64,000 bases of DNA, from contig JACIXR010000004.1 in assembly GCA_014360495.1 (NCBI GenBank), positions 1 to 64,000 of the forward strand. The letters run 5' to 3'. Shown here in pieces: positions 9,303-18,972 of the stretch; within the stretch, counting starts at the first letter, position 1, and each line of letters starts with the position of its first letter. Source of the DNA: a bacterium. GTDB lineage: Bacteria > Armatimonadota > JACIXR01. The notes under the pieces are model-generated. The model did no database searches. It was not told the DNA's origin and saw nothing but the letters and a program-made list of their open reading frames with translations. The position numbers were made by a program, and so were the translations under genes.

Positions 9303-9959
9303 TCACTCTCTTGACAATTTGACTGTTCCAACGCCTTCCAATTCCTTAATTTTTTGTATGACCTCGTCTATTCCCTCAATGGAGGGGATATCAACCCTCA
9401 ACTCTATAGTTGCTATCTCCACTTCTATTTTCAGCTCTATATCCCTGATATCTATTCCATAATTTCCCAAAATTGTTCCTATCTCTCCAAGGAGTCCGGG
9501 ACGATTTTTCCCTTCAATCGTTATTATTCTCTCCCGTTCTCTATGAAAGCCTCTCTCCACTCTTTTCAAGAGAACGAGGATTATGTAGGCGAAGAATGTG
9601 GCGATAATCGCTCCCCAGTAAAAGCCAACGCCTACCGCTATTCCCACTCCTGCAATCATCCAGATGCTTGCTGCGGTCGTCAATCCTCTTACTTCTGTGG
9701 GAGTTGACCTGATTATCGTGCCTGCTCCGATGAATCCGATACCTGTGACTATGCCTGAAGCCAATCTCATTGGGTCTGTGCCAACTATTGAGACGGAGAC
9801 GATGGTCAAAAGAGTTGAGCCGAGGCAGACGAGCATATGGGTTCTAAGCCCAGCGGGTCTCTGCGCTATCTCTCTCTGCCAGCCCACGATGGCGGAGAGA
9901 AAAAGGGAAACGAACAATCTTAAAGCGACTTCATAAATAGGAAGTGGTAGGAGATTCAT
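9303..9959 (-). CDS. MgtC/SapB-family membrane protein
   Basis: 218 residues. The N-terminal ~130 residues hold four or five membrane helices with the family's conserved features: VGWQREIAQRPAGLRTHMLV near the start, then GFIGAGTII and RGLTTAASIWMIAGVGIAVG. The C-terminal ~75 residues form a soluble ACT-like domain (ITIEGKNRPGLLGEIGTIL). MgtC proteins are linked to Mg2+ homeostasis and control of ATP synthase in enteric bacteria; the role here is open. There is no ribosome binding site, and a promoter ends 6 bases before the ATG, so the mRNA looks leaderless. Confidence 0.92.
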   Translation of the reverse strand: MNLLPLPIYEVALRLFVSLFLSAIVGWQREIAQRPAGLRTHMLVCLGSTLLTIVSVSIVGTDPMRLASGIVTGIGFIGAGTIIRSTPTEVRGLTTAASIWMIAGVGIAVGVGFYWGAIIATFFAYIILVLLKRVERGFHRERERIITIEGKNRPGLLGEIGTILGNYGIDIRDIELKIEVEIATIELRVDIPSIEGIDEVIQKIKELEGVGTVKLSRE

Positions 9960-9965
9960 ATTTTT

Positions 9966-9994
9966 ATTCTACAATTTTTGGAAGTAATTATCAA
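9966..9994 (-). promoter_or_regulatory. Leaderless-type promoter of the mgtC-family gene
   Basis: On the minus strand: TTGATA (9989-9994), 17-base spacer, TAGAAT (9966-9971), then 6 bases to the ATG. Transcription would start at or next to the start codon. Confidence 0.6.
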
Positions 9995-10026
9995 CAACCT
10001 CTAATCCATCTGCTTGTTCAACTGTT

Positions 10027-10060
10027 GAGATTTCCACGGGCTCCCATAGGGAGCCATCAA
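10027..10060 (+). repeat. Degenerate copy of the flank-hairpin repeat
   Basis: GAGATTTCCACG followed by the palindrome GGCTCCCATAGGGAGCC; the right flank has decayed. It matches the unit at 56011-56050, which has nearly the same centre. The rest of 9995-10206 holds no gene I can support. Confidence 0.6.
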
Positions 10061-10206
10061 ATTGAGAGTAAGTAGCACGCCTCAAGTGAGCTCACAATGA
10101 TAGAAATATTTAGGTGGCTATCAAGTCTGCTTTCTGAAAACTTTCTACGAAACAAAATTTGCGACTTTATTGCCTTAATTAAAATTTGTTTATATTACGA
10201 AGTTAA

Positions 10207-11592
10207 TCAGCCACTGAACTTTAATAGACTCCTCCAAAAGGCGATATGATGCCGTTTCCAATCTTTTTTATCTTTCAGCAACAGATTCTTTATCTCCTCT
10301 ATATCTTTTGCTTCTATGGAGGAGCGGAATAGCGATTTCTCCCTTTGCGAGAGGTTGAGGGGAAAGGTTTCCAGAAGTTTTTTGCCTGTGTTAAGCCAAG
10401 ATATTTGCGAACATATTCGGATGTTGAATATTTAAAAGTGGTCAGAAATTCGCTATCCGTTATTTCCCGGAAATGTTCAAGCATCAAATTGAAGTAATTG
10501 CGCAAAAGCGATAAATCCTCTTGGGAAAGCTTTGGCGTAAAAAAGATTTGAATTGGATGTGTGCGGTATTTTTCCTTAGTGACAACTATCCCATCCACTC
10601 GGAAGATTTCTCGCACATCGTAGATCCCACCCTTCCTTGCCAACTTCCTGTGTCAAGCGTCCTCAAGAAAAGCGGATTGCGTTTAAGCTTTTCATAAAGC
10701 TCCTTGTTCACACCATATATGCCAAATTTGTAAAAGCCTTTTGAGAAGCTATTTGCATCTAACAATTTAACTTTATACTCTCCCTTGTTTCTCTCAACTT
10801 CCTCAATAGTCAGATAAAACTTCACCTTTAGTCTCTCGTTAGCACGATATTGAACGACGAATTCCTCAAATTCTCCACGGGCACGAGAGGATGCAGACAT
10901 TTGTGCCTGTGAACTCAAATATTTTCCTTTCAAAGATATAAGCTTTGTTTATTTTGTAAAAGGGCAGGAAATCCTGCCTGATTTTGTTGGAGACTGAGAA
11001 GCCGAAGAGGAAATTCGTGGAGATGATATAAATCATTTTCTTTATGCAATTGCACAAATCATTCATCAACGCAATTTGGTATAGGTCTTGATAGCCTTCA
11101 TTTGGACCTGTAAAGTATCGCAGATTCCTTTCCGAGCTCTTCACGATATAGCCGATATATAGATAAGGTGGATTGGTTATGTGATAGGGAGGATATCTCA
11201 GATTTTTAAAATCGGGATAATTTAGCAAGGTATCTCTAACCTGAATATTTTTTCTCGCAATCTCTTGAGGAATTCCATATTTAATCGCATTTGCCACTGC
11301 TTTTTCCACCATTTCGGGCTGAATGTCGTAAAGAAAAACATGTTCTCTGAAGAAATCCGCTCTCTTATCTTGGGGGACGAGCTCTAAAATGGGGAGAACC
11401 AAATTTCCCTCTCCTGCGAATAAGTCTACCCAACTGAAATCGTAGAGGCATCCCTTTATATCTGGAAAAATGAATTCACGGAATATATCAATAGAGGTTA
11501 AATGGGCTCCGTATTCCCTCCGCTTCTTTTCAGTTAATGGATAGGGGGGCGCCTAAATCACGAACATAACCGATAGTTTCATCCTGTTTCAT
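10207..11592 (-). pseudogene. Decayed N6-adenine DNA methyltransferase
   Basis: Stitching four frames gives one methylase-like protein of roughly 460 residues. From an ATG at 11592 it reads MKQDETIGYVRDLG, then shifts frame in a run of six C (near 11547) and continues EKKRREYGAHLTS, then WVDLFAGEGNLVLPIL (motif I) and HITNPPYLYIGY (motif IV, Asn-Pro-Pro-Tyr, typical of N6-adenine methylases). Further shifts fall near 10880, 10640 and 10370; the last frame ends HHIAFWRSLLKFSG with the stop at 10207. Neighbouring genes are intact, so the cluster of shifts points to a dead gene more than to poor sequence. No restriction endonuclease is next to it. It resembles type II methylases with a C-terminal target-recognition part; the recognition site is unknown. 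Confidence 0.82.
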
Positions 11593-11630
11593 ATTAAAAT
11601 TTTAAAGCGAAAGACGCTGTTAATCAATTT

Positions 11631-12776
11631 TTAAAGGAAGGGAGTGCAGGGTGTCGGAATAGGTAGATTTAGAAGAAGAGCGATAGTTCCTGCTAAATCC
11701 GCGAATGTCTTGCGCGTTCCCAAGGGATTGGATTCCCTCCCTTTCTGATAGAATAGGATTGGGACATACTCTCTGCTGTGGTCAGTGGAGGGAGTGGTTG
11801 GGTCGCAGCCGTGGTCGGCAGTGATAAAGAGGCTATCCTCGCCAATGGACTCCAAAAGGGTTGGGAGGAAGTTATCAAATTCCTTTAAAGCATTGGCGAA
11901 GCCAATGGGGTCGTTGCGGTGCCCATAGAGCATATCAAAATCAACGAGATTGGCGAGGAGTATGCCATCCCAATCCTGCTCCAAAGCTTCTATTATCTTA
12001 TCCATAGTATCCTTGTTTGAACCGGAAGGGAGATGGTTGGTAAATCCTTTCCCGGCGAATATATCGTAAACTTTCCCTATCGCGACGGTCATGTAGCCGG
12101 CTTTCTTAGCTAAGTCCAATATCGTTGGACGAGGTGGAGGAAGGGAGAAGTCTTTTCTCCTTTCCGTGCGATAAAATGAGCCGGGTTCGCCAAGGAAAGG
12201 ACGGGCTATAACTCTTCCAACCGCGTGTTTTCCTTTGAGGATACGTCTTGCGATTTTGCACATTTTATACAGCTCTTCAGGAGGGATTATCTCCTCATGG
12301 GCAGCTATTTGAAATACGCTATCGGCGGATGTGTAAACTATTGGGTGGCCGGTCCGCATATGCTCCTCTCCAAGCTTTTTGATTATCTCCGTTCCCGAGG
12401 CAGGGATATTCCCCAGTATATCTCTCTTAATCGCTTTTTTGAATGGTTCTATTATCTCCGCTGGAAAGCCGTTGGGGTAAGTGGGGAATGGTTTTCTCTT
12501 AATGACCCCCATAAGCTCCCAATGTCCAACGGTGGTGTCCTTAGCGGGAGAGCGCTCCGCCATCTTGCCATATGAGGCTAAGGGATTTTTCACAGGCGAA
12601 ATGCCTTTTATGGGAACGATATTGCCCAAACCAAGTTTCTCTAAATTGGGTAAATTCAACCCGCCTACATATTCCGCTGTGTTCTGAAGCGTTGCCGAGC
12701 CCTCGTCACCGAATAAGTGGGCATCGGGAAGTTCTCCCACGCCCACTCCGTCTAACACGACAACTGCTATCCTCAT
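11631..12776 (-). CDS. deoB: Phosphopentomutase
   Basis: 381 residues, the normal family length. It interconverts ribose-1-phosphate or deoxyribose-1-phosphate and the 5-phosphates in nucleoside salvage, using two Mn ions. Visible features are the N-terminal metal site [14 protein letters not shown], the phosphorylated threonine region [27 protein letters not shown], and the late metal site [23 protein letters not shown]. The protein is cytoplasmic. It is the last gene of an operon acyltransferase-xerD-deoB, one base after xerD. The C terminus is a little ragged but complete. Confidence 0.96.
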   Translation of the reverse strand: MRIAVVVLDGVGVGELPDAHLFGDEGSATLQNTAEYVGGLNLPNLEKLGLGNIVPIKGISPVKNPLASYGKMAERSPAKDTTVGHWELMGVIKRKPFPTYPNGFPAEIIEPFKKAIKRDILGNIPASGTEIIKKLGEEHMRTGHPIVYTSADSVFQIAAHEEIIPPEELYKMCKIARRILKGKHAVGRVIARPFLGEPGSFYRTERRKDFSLPPPRPTILDLAKKAGYMTVAIGKVYDIFAGKGFTNHLPSGSNKDTMDKIIEALEQDWDGILLANLVDFDMLYGHRNDPIGFANALKEFDNFLPTLLESIGEDSLFITADHGCDPTTPSTDHSREYVPILFYQKGRESNPLGTRKTFADLAGTIALLLNLPIPTPCTPFL

Positions 12777-12777
12777 C

Positions 12778-13665
12778 TCAAGCCCTCGGATGGCTTTCCT
12801 TAAATACTTCTTTCAAGTGTTTTGTTGATATATGAGTGTAAATCTCAGTCGTAGTTATAGAGCTATGCCCCAGCATCTCTTGGATTGAGCGGAGGTCGGC
12901 GCCTCCTTCCAAGAGATGGGTTGCGAATGAATGGCGCAAGGTGTGAGGAGATATCTCTTTTTTAATTCCCGCCATTTTTGCGTATTTTTTCACTATCTTC
13001 CACATACTTACTCTTGACAGCTTCCCTCCTCCTTTCCTTAGAAAAAGCCAGCGGGTGTCCTTTTTAGCTAAAGCCAACCTCGCTCCAGAGATATATTCCT
13101 TGAGCCATTTCTTGGCGAGGCTTCCCAGGGGGACTATTCGTTCCTTTTGTCCTTTCCCTTTACATCGGAGAAATTCGCCTTCCAGGTCAACATCGTCAAT
13201 TCGTAGATTTGAGGCTTCAGATATTCTCAGACCACTGCTATAGAGAAGCTCAAGAAGCGCCTTATCTCTCAATCCGTAGACATTTGAGGTATCTGGTTGA
13301 GAGAGAAGGCGCTCAATTTCTTCTACGCTCAAGACCTTTGGCAAAGATTTTGAAGGCGTGGGTGTTTCTAATTTTTCGTATAATCCTCCCTCAATATAGC
13401 CTTCTCTTTGAAGGAATTTGAGCAAACCCTTGACCGCGGAAACTTTTCGCATCACGCTTCTAGGCTTAAATTTTTCCTTTAAAAAAGAAAGAAATGACAA
13501 AAGCAAATCCTCGTTTAAATTGTCAATTTCTTTTATTTCCCTGGATTGTAAATATTGAAGGAATTGCCTTAAGTCGTTTTTGTAAGAGTAAAGTGTATTA
13601 TCTGAAAGCCCTCTTTCCGTGCGGAGAAAGAGGATATATTGTTTTATCGCTTCCTCTGTCGTCAT
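12778..13665 (-). CDS. xerD: Tyrosine recombinase XerC/XerD
   Basis: 295 residues. The N-terminal SAM-like core-binding domain (about 1-90) is followed by the catalytic domain. All catalytic residues are present: R147 in [10 protein letters not shown]241 and R244 in HTLRHSF, H267 in LGHSS and the nucleophile Y276 in EIYTHI. It resolves chromosome dimers at dif, usually with a partner recombinase; only one such gene is in this window. The length and C-terminal HLKEVF fit XerD better than phage integrases. Its stop abuts deoB and its start abuts the stop of the acyltransferase gene, so the three genes form one unit. Confidence 0.93.
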   Translation of the reverse strand: MTTEEAIKQYILFLRTERGLSDNTLYSYKNDLRQFLQYLQSREIKEIDNLNEDLLLSFLSFLKEKFKPRSVMRKVSAVKGLLKFLQREGYIEGGLYEKLETPTPSKSLPKVLSVEEIERLLSQPDTSNVYGLRDKALLELLYSSGLRISEASNLRIDDVDLEGEFLRCKGKGQKERIVPLGSLAKKWLKEYISGARLALAKKDTRWLFLRKGGGKLSRVSMWKIVKKYAKMAGIKKEISPHTLRHSFATHLLEGGADLRSIQEMLGHSSITTTEIYTHISTKHLKEVFKESHPRA

Positions 13666-13666
13666 A

Positions 13667-14524
13667 TCAAACCTTCCTCCATCTATGATGAAGCCAAAGC
13701 CATTGTTCAGGGTATTTTCTTACCCATCCTTCTATTATTTCGTTGAATTTTGCTGTATTTTTAATGACATTTTCCCGGAAATTGCCGTTTTTCATAAGGG
13801 AAATTGGTTTTCCGATATAAACTAAATGGCGCTTACCAATCCTAACATCAAAAGCGGGAAGGACGGGAGCACCGCTGCGGAGGGCTAAAATCGCTGCGCC
13901 CGGCGGTGTGGATACTGGGATGCCGAAGAAGGGAACATTTACCCCGCCTATAAGGATATTTTGGTCGCTTAAAACTGCCACGATGTTTCCTTTTTTAAGA
14001 CATGGAATAAGGGGAATAATCCCATTATCTACCGAAATTGTATTATAACCCTTGCAATTCCTGATTTGCCTTACTTTTTCCTCAAATTTGTCTTGGGGTC
14101 GAGCTGGAGAGATTATATTGAAACCCTCTAAAGCTAAGCGGGCACCTATCAATTCCCAGTTGCCGAGGTGGGCGGTTAGAAGTATCACCCCTTTTCCCAT
14201 GGATAAAGCTTCGGTTAGATTTTCCCTCCCTTGTAAAAGGCAGAATTCTTTCATATCTTTTGGGGAAAGGAAAGGGAGGGTAATGAATTCAACCAATGAC
14301 ATTCCCAAGTTCTTGAAGACCTCCAAGGCGAGACATCTTTTATCCTCTCCCAATATTACGGATAGATTCGCTCTCGCTAACGCCTTGCGGTGGATGGAAA
14401 ATAAATAAGTTAAAACGCCGAGGAATTTCCCTATATATAGACGAAAGGGTAGGGGTGTCAATCGGCAGACGAATTGAACCGATTTCAAAAAAGCGTAAGC
14501 TATCCATTCAAGAAAATCCTTCAC
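13667..14524 (-). CDS. LpxL/HtrB-like lysophospholipid acyltransferase
   Basis: About 285 residues of the LpxL_LpxP acyltransferase family. The catalytic HX4E motif is present as H119-LGNW-E124 in LTAHLGNWELIG, followed by the family block with ISPARP and, later, SDQNILIGGVNVPFFG. A hydrophobic N-terminal helix anchors it to the inner membrane. Family members add the late acyl chains of lipid A or acylate phosphatidylinositol mannosides, so the gene suggests a diderm envelope but does not prove lipid A. I chose the GTG at 14524 because a TTGACC -35 box at 14554-14559 puts the transcription start at this codon; an upstream TTG at 14551 would then be outside the mRNA. First gene of the xerD-deoB operon. 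Confidence 0.85.
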   Translation of the reverse strand: MKDFLEWIAYAFLKSVQFVCRLTPLPFRLYIGKFLGVLTYLFSIHRKALARANLSVILGEDKRCLALEVFKNLGMSLVEFITLPFLSPKDMKEFCLLQGRENLTEALSMGKGVILLTAHLGNWELIGARLALEGFNIISPARPQDKFEEKVRQIRNCKGYNTISVDNGIIPLIPCLKKGNIVAVLSDQNILIGGVNVPFFGIPVSTPPGAAILALRSGAPVLPAFDVRIGKRHLVYIGKPISLMKNGNFRENVIKNTAKFNEIIEGWVRKYPEQWLWLHHRWRKV

Positions 14525-14530
14525 ATAATT

Positions 14531-14559
14531 TATGTTAACAAAAAGCCCCAAAAGGTCAA
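14531..14559 (-). promoter_or_regulatory. Putative leaderless promoter of the acyltransferase operon
   Basis: On the minus strand: TTGACC (14554-14559), 17-base spacer, weak -10 AACATA (14531-14536), and 6 bases to the GTG at 14524. The -10 match is poor, so the call rests on the -35 box, the spacing and the missing ribosome binding site. Confidence 0.4.
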
Positions 14560-14660
14560 TAAATAATACTTTAGTTTAATAATGCCCCAAAATAGACATG
14601 GCAACTTTCCTTACTACCAAATTTAAAACATAAAAAGTTCAACAAAAAGCGGATGTATAT

Positions 14661-14688
14661 TTGACTTTTTTTATAGGAAATATATAAT
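14661..14688 (+). promoter_or_regulatory. Promoter of copA
   Basis: TTGACT (14661-14666), 16-base spacer, perfect TATAAT (14683-14688). Transcription would start near 14695, leaving a leader of about 8 bases with AAAGG in front of the ATG. No obvious CueR or CsoR operator was seen; the spacer is not the 19-20 bases used by MerR-type activators. Confidence 0.7.
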
Positions 14689-14702
14689 GATTTTTAAAGG
14701 CA

Positions 14703-16913
14703 ATGTTAAGATTGAGAAGAGAATCTCTCAAGGTTCAAGGTATGCATTGTGCCTCCTGCGTGAGGAAAATAGAGGCAGGAGTAAGAAAACTTCCTGGCGT
14801 TAAGAAAGTGGATGCAAATTTACTTAATAAGCAGGTTTATGTTGAATATTTGGAGGATAAACTCAGCTTATCTCAGATAAAGAGGGCAATTGAGGAAATA
14901 GGGTATAAAGTCGTAGAGAACAAAAGGGAAGCGGAGAGAGCAGAGGTTGCCAGGCTAAAGAGGATGTTCCTTTTAGCCCTTTCTTTTTCGTTTCCTCTCT
15001 TCTATGTTTCTATGGGAAGGCATATGGGCTTCCCTTTCCCTTCTTATCTTGAGAAATCTATTCCCACTTTACAATTTCTCTTTACAACGCCTATAATTCT
15101 CTGCGGCTATCGTTTCTATTCTCAAGGTATTGGAGCTGTTATTAAGACGAAGCAAGCAGATATGAACACCCTTGTTGCTTTAAGCACAGCTTCAGCTTAT
15201 ATTTACAGCCTTGTAATCACTATAGAGATTTGGCTTGGGCTTAAAGCCTCCCAAGGGGCGAGGCTTTATTTCGAGATAGCTGGTTTTCTTATCTTGTTCA
15301 TTCTCTTGGGAAGGCTATTGGAAGCCATAGCGAGGGGAAGGACGAGCGAAGCAATTGAGAAACTGTTAAATCTCCAAGCGAAATTCGCCCACCTGATAAA
15401 GAATGGAGAAGTGTTTGATGTCCCGGTGGAGAAGTTAAATATTGGCGATATTCTTCTTGTTAAACCAGGGGAGAAGATACCAACAGATGGTGTTATAATT
15501 GAGGGTTATTCTGATATTGACGAGTCGCTTCTAACGGGAGAAAGCATACCTGTGGAGAAAAAGGAAGGAGATACCGTGAAAGGTGGTACAGTAAACACTT
15601 TCGGCAGTTTCAAGATGAAAGTGACGGAAGTAGGAGAGGGGACTTTCCTTGCCCAGATGGCAAGATTGATGGAGGAAGCACGAACGAATAAGGCACCTCT
15701 ACAGGAATTGGCGGATAGAATATCTTCTTATTTCGTCCCTTCAGTGTTGTTAATTAGCCTCATAACTTTTCTTGCCTGGTATTACCTCGGAAAGGGTATA
15801 AGTTTTGCCTTTCTAAATTCTATCTCTGTCTTAATCATAGCCTGTCCCTGTGCTCTCGGCTTGGCAACTCCCATAGTAATAGCGGTTGCGATTGGCTTAG
15901 GAGCAAAGAGAGGAATCCTCTTCAAGAGTGGGAGGGCAGTTCAGTTGCTTTCGCAAATAGATGTTTTCGTCTTTGATAAAACTGGGACACTAACGGAAGG
16001 AAGACCTCAGGTGGCAGATATTATCTCTCTTGGCGAATTATCTGAAGAGGAAGTCCTCCTCTATGCCGCTATAGCGGAGAGAAGAAGTGAACATCCCCTG
16101 GCGGCAGCGATAAACTCTGAAGCACAAAAGAGAGGATTAGTTCCTCCTGAACCAGACGAGTTTAATTATACTCCGGGAAAAGGAGTGGTAGTTAAATATA
16201 AAGGAAGGGAGATAAGGGTAGGAGGGAGAGGGATTGTAGATGGGAACCCCGATGAGAAGCAAATAGCCGAGCGAAGGGAAAGATTTGAGGAAGAAGGTAA
16301 AACAATAGTTTATTTGGTTGTAGATGGGAAAATCAAGGGTGTGATAACCTTTGCGGATAGGGTTAAAGAAGGAGCGATTCTGCTTATCGGGACGTTAAGG
16401 AGGCTTGGAAAAAGGGTGATTATAATATCTGGTGATAGCGAGATAACAGCGAAAGCGGTAGGGAGGATGATTGGGGTACAGGAGGTGATAGCGGGCGTTT
16501 TGCCCAGTGAAAAAGGGAGAGTGATAAAGAAGTTGAAGGAGAAAGGAAAAGTTGCGATGGTAGGAGATGGTGTAAACGATGCTATTGCTTTGGCTGAAGC
16601 GGATTTGGGAATCGCTATGAGCTCGGGAAGCGACATCGCGATCGAGGCGGGAGAGATTGTTGTGTTAGGGGGAAATTTGGCAAGAATTTATGAGGCAATA
16701 AGAATTAGCTCGCTTTCGTTAAGAAAGATAAAACAGAATCTCTTTTGGGCTTTCTTCTATAACTCCATTGGGATAGGAATTGCCAGTGGGCTGTTGTATC
16801 CTTTTACTGGGATACATCTTAATCCTCTTATTGCGGGAATAGCGATGATTTTGAGCGACCTTGTTGTCGTTCCTAATTCCCTGTTTATGGGCAGGTTGTA
16901 TCGTCATATCTAG
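14703..16913 (+). CDS. copA: Copper-translocating P-type ATPase
   Basis: 736 residues, a P1B-type ATPase that exports monovalent copper across the inner membrane. It has one N-terminal heavy-metal domain (GMHCASC, residues 13-19), eight predicted membrane segments, the phosphatase motif LLTGES, the ion path [10 protein letters not shown] that defines the Cu+ subgroup, the phosphorylation site DKTGTLTEG (Asp near 425), the P1B-specific HP in [10 protein letters not shown], and the hinge [19 protein letters not shown]. The start ATG has only an AAAGG nearby; a TTG at 14712 is possible. It is transcribed alone, divergent from the acyltransferase operon. No copper chaperone or regulator gene is adjacent. 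Confidence 0.95.
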   Translation: MLRLRRESLKVQGMHCASCVRKIEAGVRKLPGVKKVDANLLNKQVYVEYLEDKLSLSQIKRAIEEIGYKVVENKREAERAEVARLKRMFLLALSFSFPLFYVSMGRHMGFPFPSYLEKSIPTLQFLFTTPIILCGYRFYSQGIGAVIKTKQADMNTLVALSTASAYIYSLVITIEIWLGLKASQGARLYFEIAGFLILFILLGRLLEAIARGRTSEAIEKLLNLQAKFAHLIKNGEVFDVPVEKLNIGDILLVKPGEKIPTDGVIIEGYSDIDESLLTGESIPVEKKEGDTVKGGTVNTFGSFKMKVTEVGEGTFLAQMARLMEEARTNKAPLQELADRISSYFVPSVLLISLITFLAWYYLGKGISFAFLNSISVLIIACPCALGLATPIVIAVAIGLGAKRGILFKSGRAVQLLSQIDVFVFDKTGTLTEGRPQVADIISLGELSEEEVLLYAAIAERRSEHPLAAAINSEAQKRGLVPPEPDEFNYTPGKGVVVKYKGREIRVGGRGIVDGNPDEKQIAERRERFEEEGKTIVYLVVDGKIKGVITFADRVKEGAILLIGTLRRLGKRVIIISGDSEITAKAVGRMIGVQEVIAGVLPSEKGRVIKKLKEKGKVAMVGDGVNDAIALAEADLGIAMSSGSDIAIEAGEIVVLGGNLARIYEAIRISSLSLRKIKQNLFWAFFYNSIGIGIASGLLYPFTGIHLNPLIAGIAMILSDLVVVPNSLFMGRLYRHI

Positions 16914-16954
16914 ACGGCTTTTTCCCCTCTGCTAATATCAAGGGTGATTCTACC

Positions 16955-16983
16955 TTTCCATCTTTTCTTCTGCGATTTATAAT
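16955..16983 (+). promoter_or_regulatory. Leaderless-type promoter of the glycosyltransferase gene
   Basis: TTTCCA (16955-16960), 17-base spacer, perfect TATAAT (16978-16983), and 9 bases to the ATG at 16993. Confidence 0.55.
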
Positions 16984-16992
16984 CTTAAAGGA

Positions 16993-17970
16993 ATGTTGGA
17001 GAAATTGAGAAGTTTGCGGGATTCTCTTGGATTGAAAGGCATAAAGATAGCGATGATTTGCGGCTCTTATCCATCCAGGGAAAAGCCTTACAGTGGATTC
17101 TTCCATAGCTTAGCAAGGGTTTATAAAGAGCTTTTCTTTCTTTTCGTTTTCGTGCCAGGGGAAAATAAGGAATATGAATATGATGGCGTGGTAGTGAAAA
17201 GGGAAGAGCCTATGGAGATTTATAGAGAAGTTATATCTACTAGTCCCGATATCTTATTAGTTATGCCGGCTTATCCTCCCTCCTTACTCAACCTTGCCTC
17301 TCTCATTAAAGAGCGTCTTCGCTCGCCAAGGATTACCTTTCCCATCGGCATTGCTGATGCTTTCTATACTCCATTTTATTATTACCAACTCTACGGGAAG
17401 CTTCCCAAAAACGCAATAATAATGGAGTTCGTGAGAATGCATCATTTAAGAAGATATATAAAAAGAAGCGATGAGCTCGGCGATTTCATTGTCCATCCCT
17501 CAAATTGGCAGAGGGTAGCTTGTGAAAGAAGCACCTGTTATAAGGCAAGAAATGTAAGGATAATTCCTTTTCCCGTTGATACGAGGATTTTCCGTTTCCA
17601 GCCTCGTAAAGGAAGGGTTGAGAAGCTAATTTGTGTCCGTCCACATAGCGTCAGGAAATATGCCGTTGACCTCGTGATAAAAGCTTCCAGAGGCAAATAC
17701 AAGACCGATATTTACGGAGAAGGACCGTTGCTGATGAAACATATGGCTTTAGCTCGGAGATTAGGGGCGAATGTTGAGTTTTTCCCCAAATTCTTTATCA
17801 CTCACCGAGATTTTGCCGAGGCTTGCTACCGCTATGATATGGGACTTATGTTCACTCGTGCTGATACACAGGGAGTTACCGTTTGCGAGATGCAGGCTAC
17901 AGGCTTGCCCGTGGTAACCTCCTCCGTTTGGGCGGTTCCAGAATTCGCCATTTTGGAACTATACTTCTAA
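16993..17970 (+). CDS. Glycosyltransferase (GT4-like), probably truncated at the C terminus
   Basis: 325 residues of a GT-B type glycosyltransferase. The N-terminal domain opens KIAMICGSYPSREKPYSGFF; the C-terminal nucleotide-sugar domain shows IDIYGEGPLL-like and GVTVCEMQATGLPVVTS motifs, with the conserved Glu. Normal members continue 40-60 residues past the VPEF block. Here a stop falls right after FAILELYF, but the same frame continues downstream for about 30 codons with a helix like the usual family end (PKIRDEIKKAWKSINYF). This suggests that a nonsense change or small deletion removed the last helices. Whether the enzyme still works is uncertain. Acceptor unknown; the next gene on the other strand is also a glycan-type gene. 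Confidence 0.75.
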   Translation: MLEKLRSLRDSLGLKGIKIAMICGSYPSREKPYSGFFHSLARVYKELFFLFVFVPGENKEYEYDGVVVKREEPMEIYREVISTSPDILLVMPAYPPSLLNLASLIKERLRSPRITFPIGIADAFYTPFYYYQLYGKLPKNAIIMEFVRMHHLRRYIKRSDELGDFIVHPSNWQRVACERSTCYKARNVRIIPFPVDTRIFRFQPRKGRVEKLICVRPHSVRKYAVDLVIKASRGKYKTDIYGEGPLLMKHMALARRLGANVEFFPKFFITHRDFAEACYRYDMGLMFTRADTQGVTVCEMQATGLPVVTSSVWAVPEFAILELYF

Positions 17971-18025
17971 CAATATCCAAAAATCAGGGATGAGATAAAA
18001 AAAGCTTGGAAGAGCATCAATTATT

Positions 18026-18967
18026 TCAAGGAGTTGCTCGTCTGCAAAAAAGCATTCGCTCCCTCTTCTTTATTTCCCTGCATTCATAGTCTGGATTATA
18101 TTGGAGGAGGGTTTTTCTTATCTCAATAGGGTCCTTGGGGCGATGATATATAGAGACAGCCATTTTGGGTTTGAAGTTAGCTATGGTTTGCTTAGCACCA
18201 TACAGAGCATCCAGTTCACCACCCTCTATATCCATCTTTATAAAATCCACCCTTTCCAAGTTAAGTTCCTCTATTATGGAGTCCAATGTTTTACCCTGAA
18301 CAACTTCAAAATTATTGGTTAAGGCTTCCCGAATCACTTTGTGTTCTATATTTTTGTAGAGGGAATGACTGGCAGGGCTTATAGATAGGAATAACTTAAG
18401 TTCGCAATTTTCCTTGTATAGAGCGTATCTCAAAGGGATGATTTCGCCAACTTTACCTCTATTCAATTCAGCTGTTCGCCTAAGAATCCTAAAATTAGCT
18501 TCCTCAGCCTCAATCGCGACAACTTTTCCTCTTAACCCAACCTTCCGGGCGAATATTAAACTTGCAACACCTATATTAGCTCCGCAATCAATAACGATAT
18601 CACCTTCTTCTATTTCCACAGGATATTCTTCATATTCACTAAGCAGATATATTTCTTGGAGAGCTTCAGAGAAAGTTCTTATATACCCTTTGGGGATTAG
18701 AAAAAGGAGTCCGTTCTTCTCGTATATCTTTCCTTCAGATGTTGAGCAGATAAGTTTAAGGTTGTGAGCAAGGCTTTCTATTCCGTTTTCCATAAATCTA
18801 CTTGGAATTGGGAACAAATAAAAAAATCTTGCCAAGAAATACAGCAACCTCTCTCTAAATGGGACTCCTTTACCTCTGCGATGGGCAATTATTGTATTTA
18901 AAGCCTTTTCAATCTCGCTTGCCCTTGCCAAGAACGCTTTTTGAATGAAGGAGATTGGGTTTTTCAT
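18026..18967 (-). CDS. FkbM-family methyltransferase, paralogue 1
   Basis: 313 residues. The SAM-binding motif VIDCGANIGVASLIFA sits at about 125-140, and the FkbM core DFIKMDIEGGELDALYGA near 250. Family members O-methylate sugars or other metabolites; they often sit in polysaccharide loci. The N-terminal ~110 residues are a less conserved helical part. It is 5 bases downstream of the PIG-L gene and seems to be the last gene of trm9-like/PIG-L/fkbM. A clear paralogue with the same architecture lies at 59059-59961, beside exopolysaccharide genes. Confidence 0.9.
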   Translation of the reverse strand: MKNPISFIQKAFLARASEIEKALNTIIAHRRGKGVPFRERLLYFLARFFYLFPIPSRFMENGIESLAHNLKLICSTSEGKIYEKNGLLFLIPKGYIRTFSEALQEIYLLSEYEEYPVEIEEGDIVIDCGANIGVASLIFARKVGLRGKVVAIEAEEANFRILRRTAELNRGKVGEIIPLRYALYKENCELKLFLSISPASHSLYKNIEHKVIREALTNNFEVVQGKTLDSIIEELNLERVDFIKMDIEGGELDALYGAKQTIANFKPKMAVSIYHRPKDPIEIRKTLLQYNPDYECREIKKRERMLFCRRATP

Positions 18968-18972
18968 TTAAT

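Noticed and set aside
10207-11592. Reading the three short frames as separate small genes
   Set aside because: Joined, they give one continuous methylase-like protein with motifs I and IV in the expected order; separately they lack starts and complete domains.
14661-14702. MerR-type copper operator upstream of copA
   Set aside because: The -35/-10 spacer is a normal 16 bases and no dyad is seen in it.
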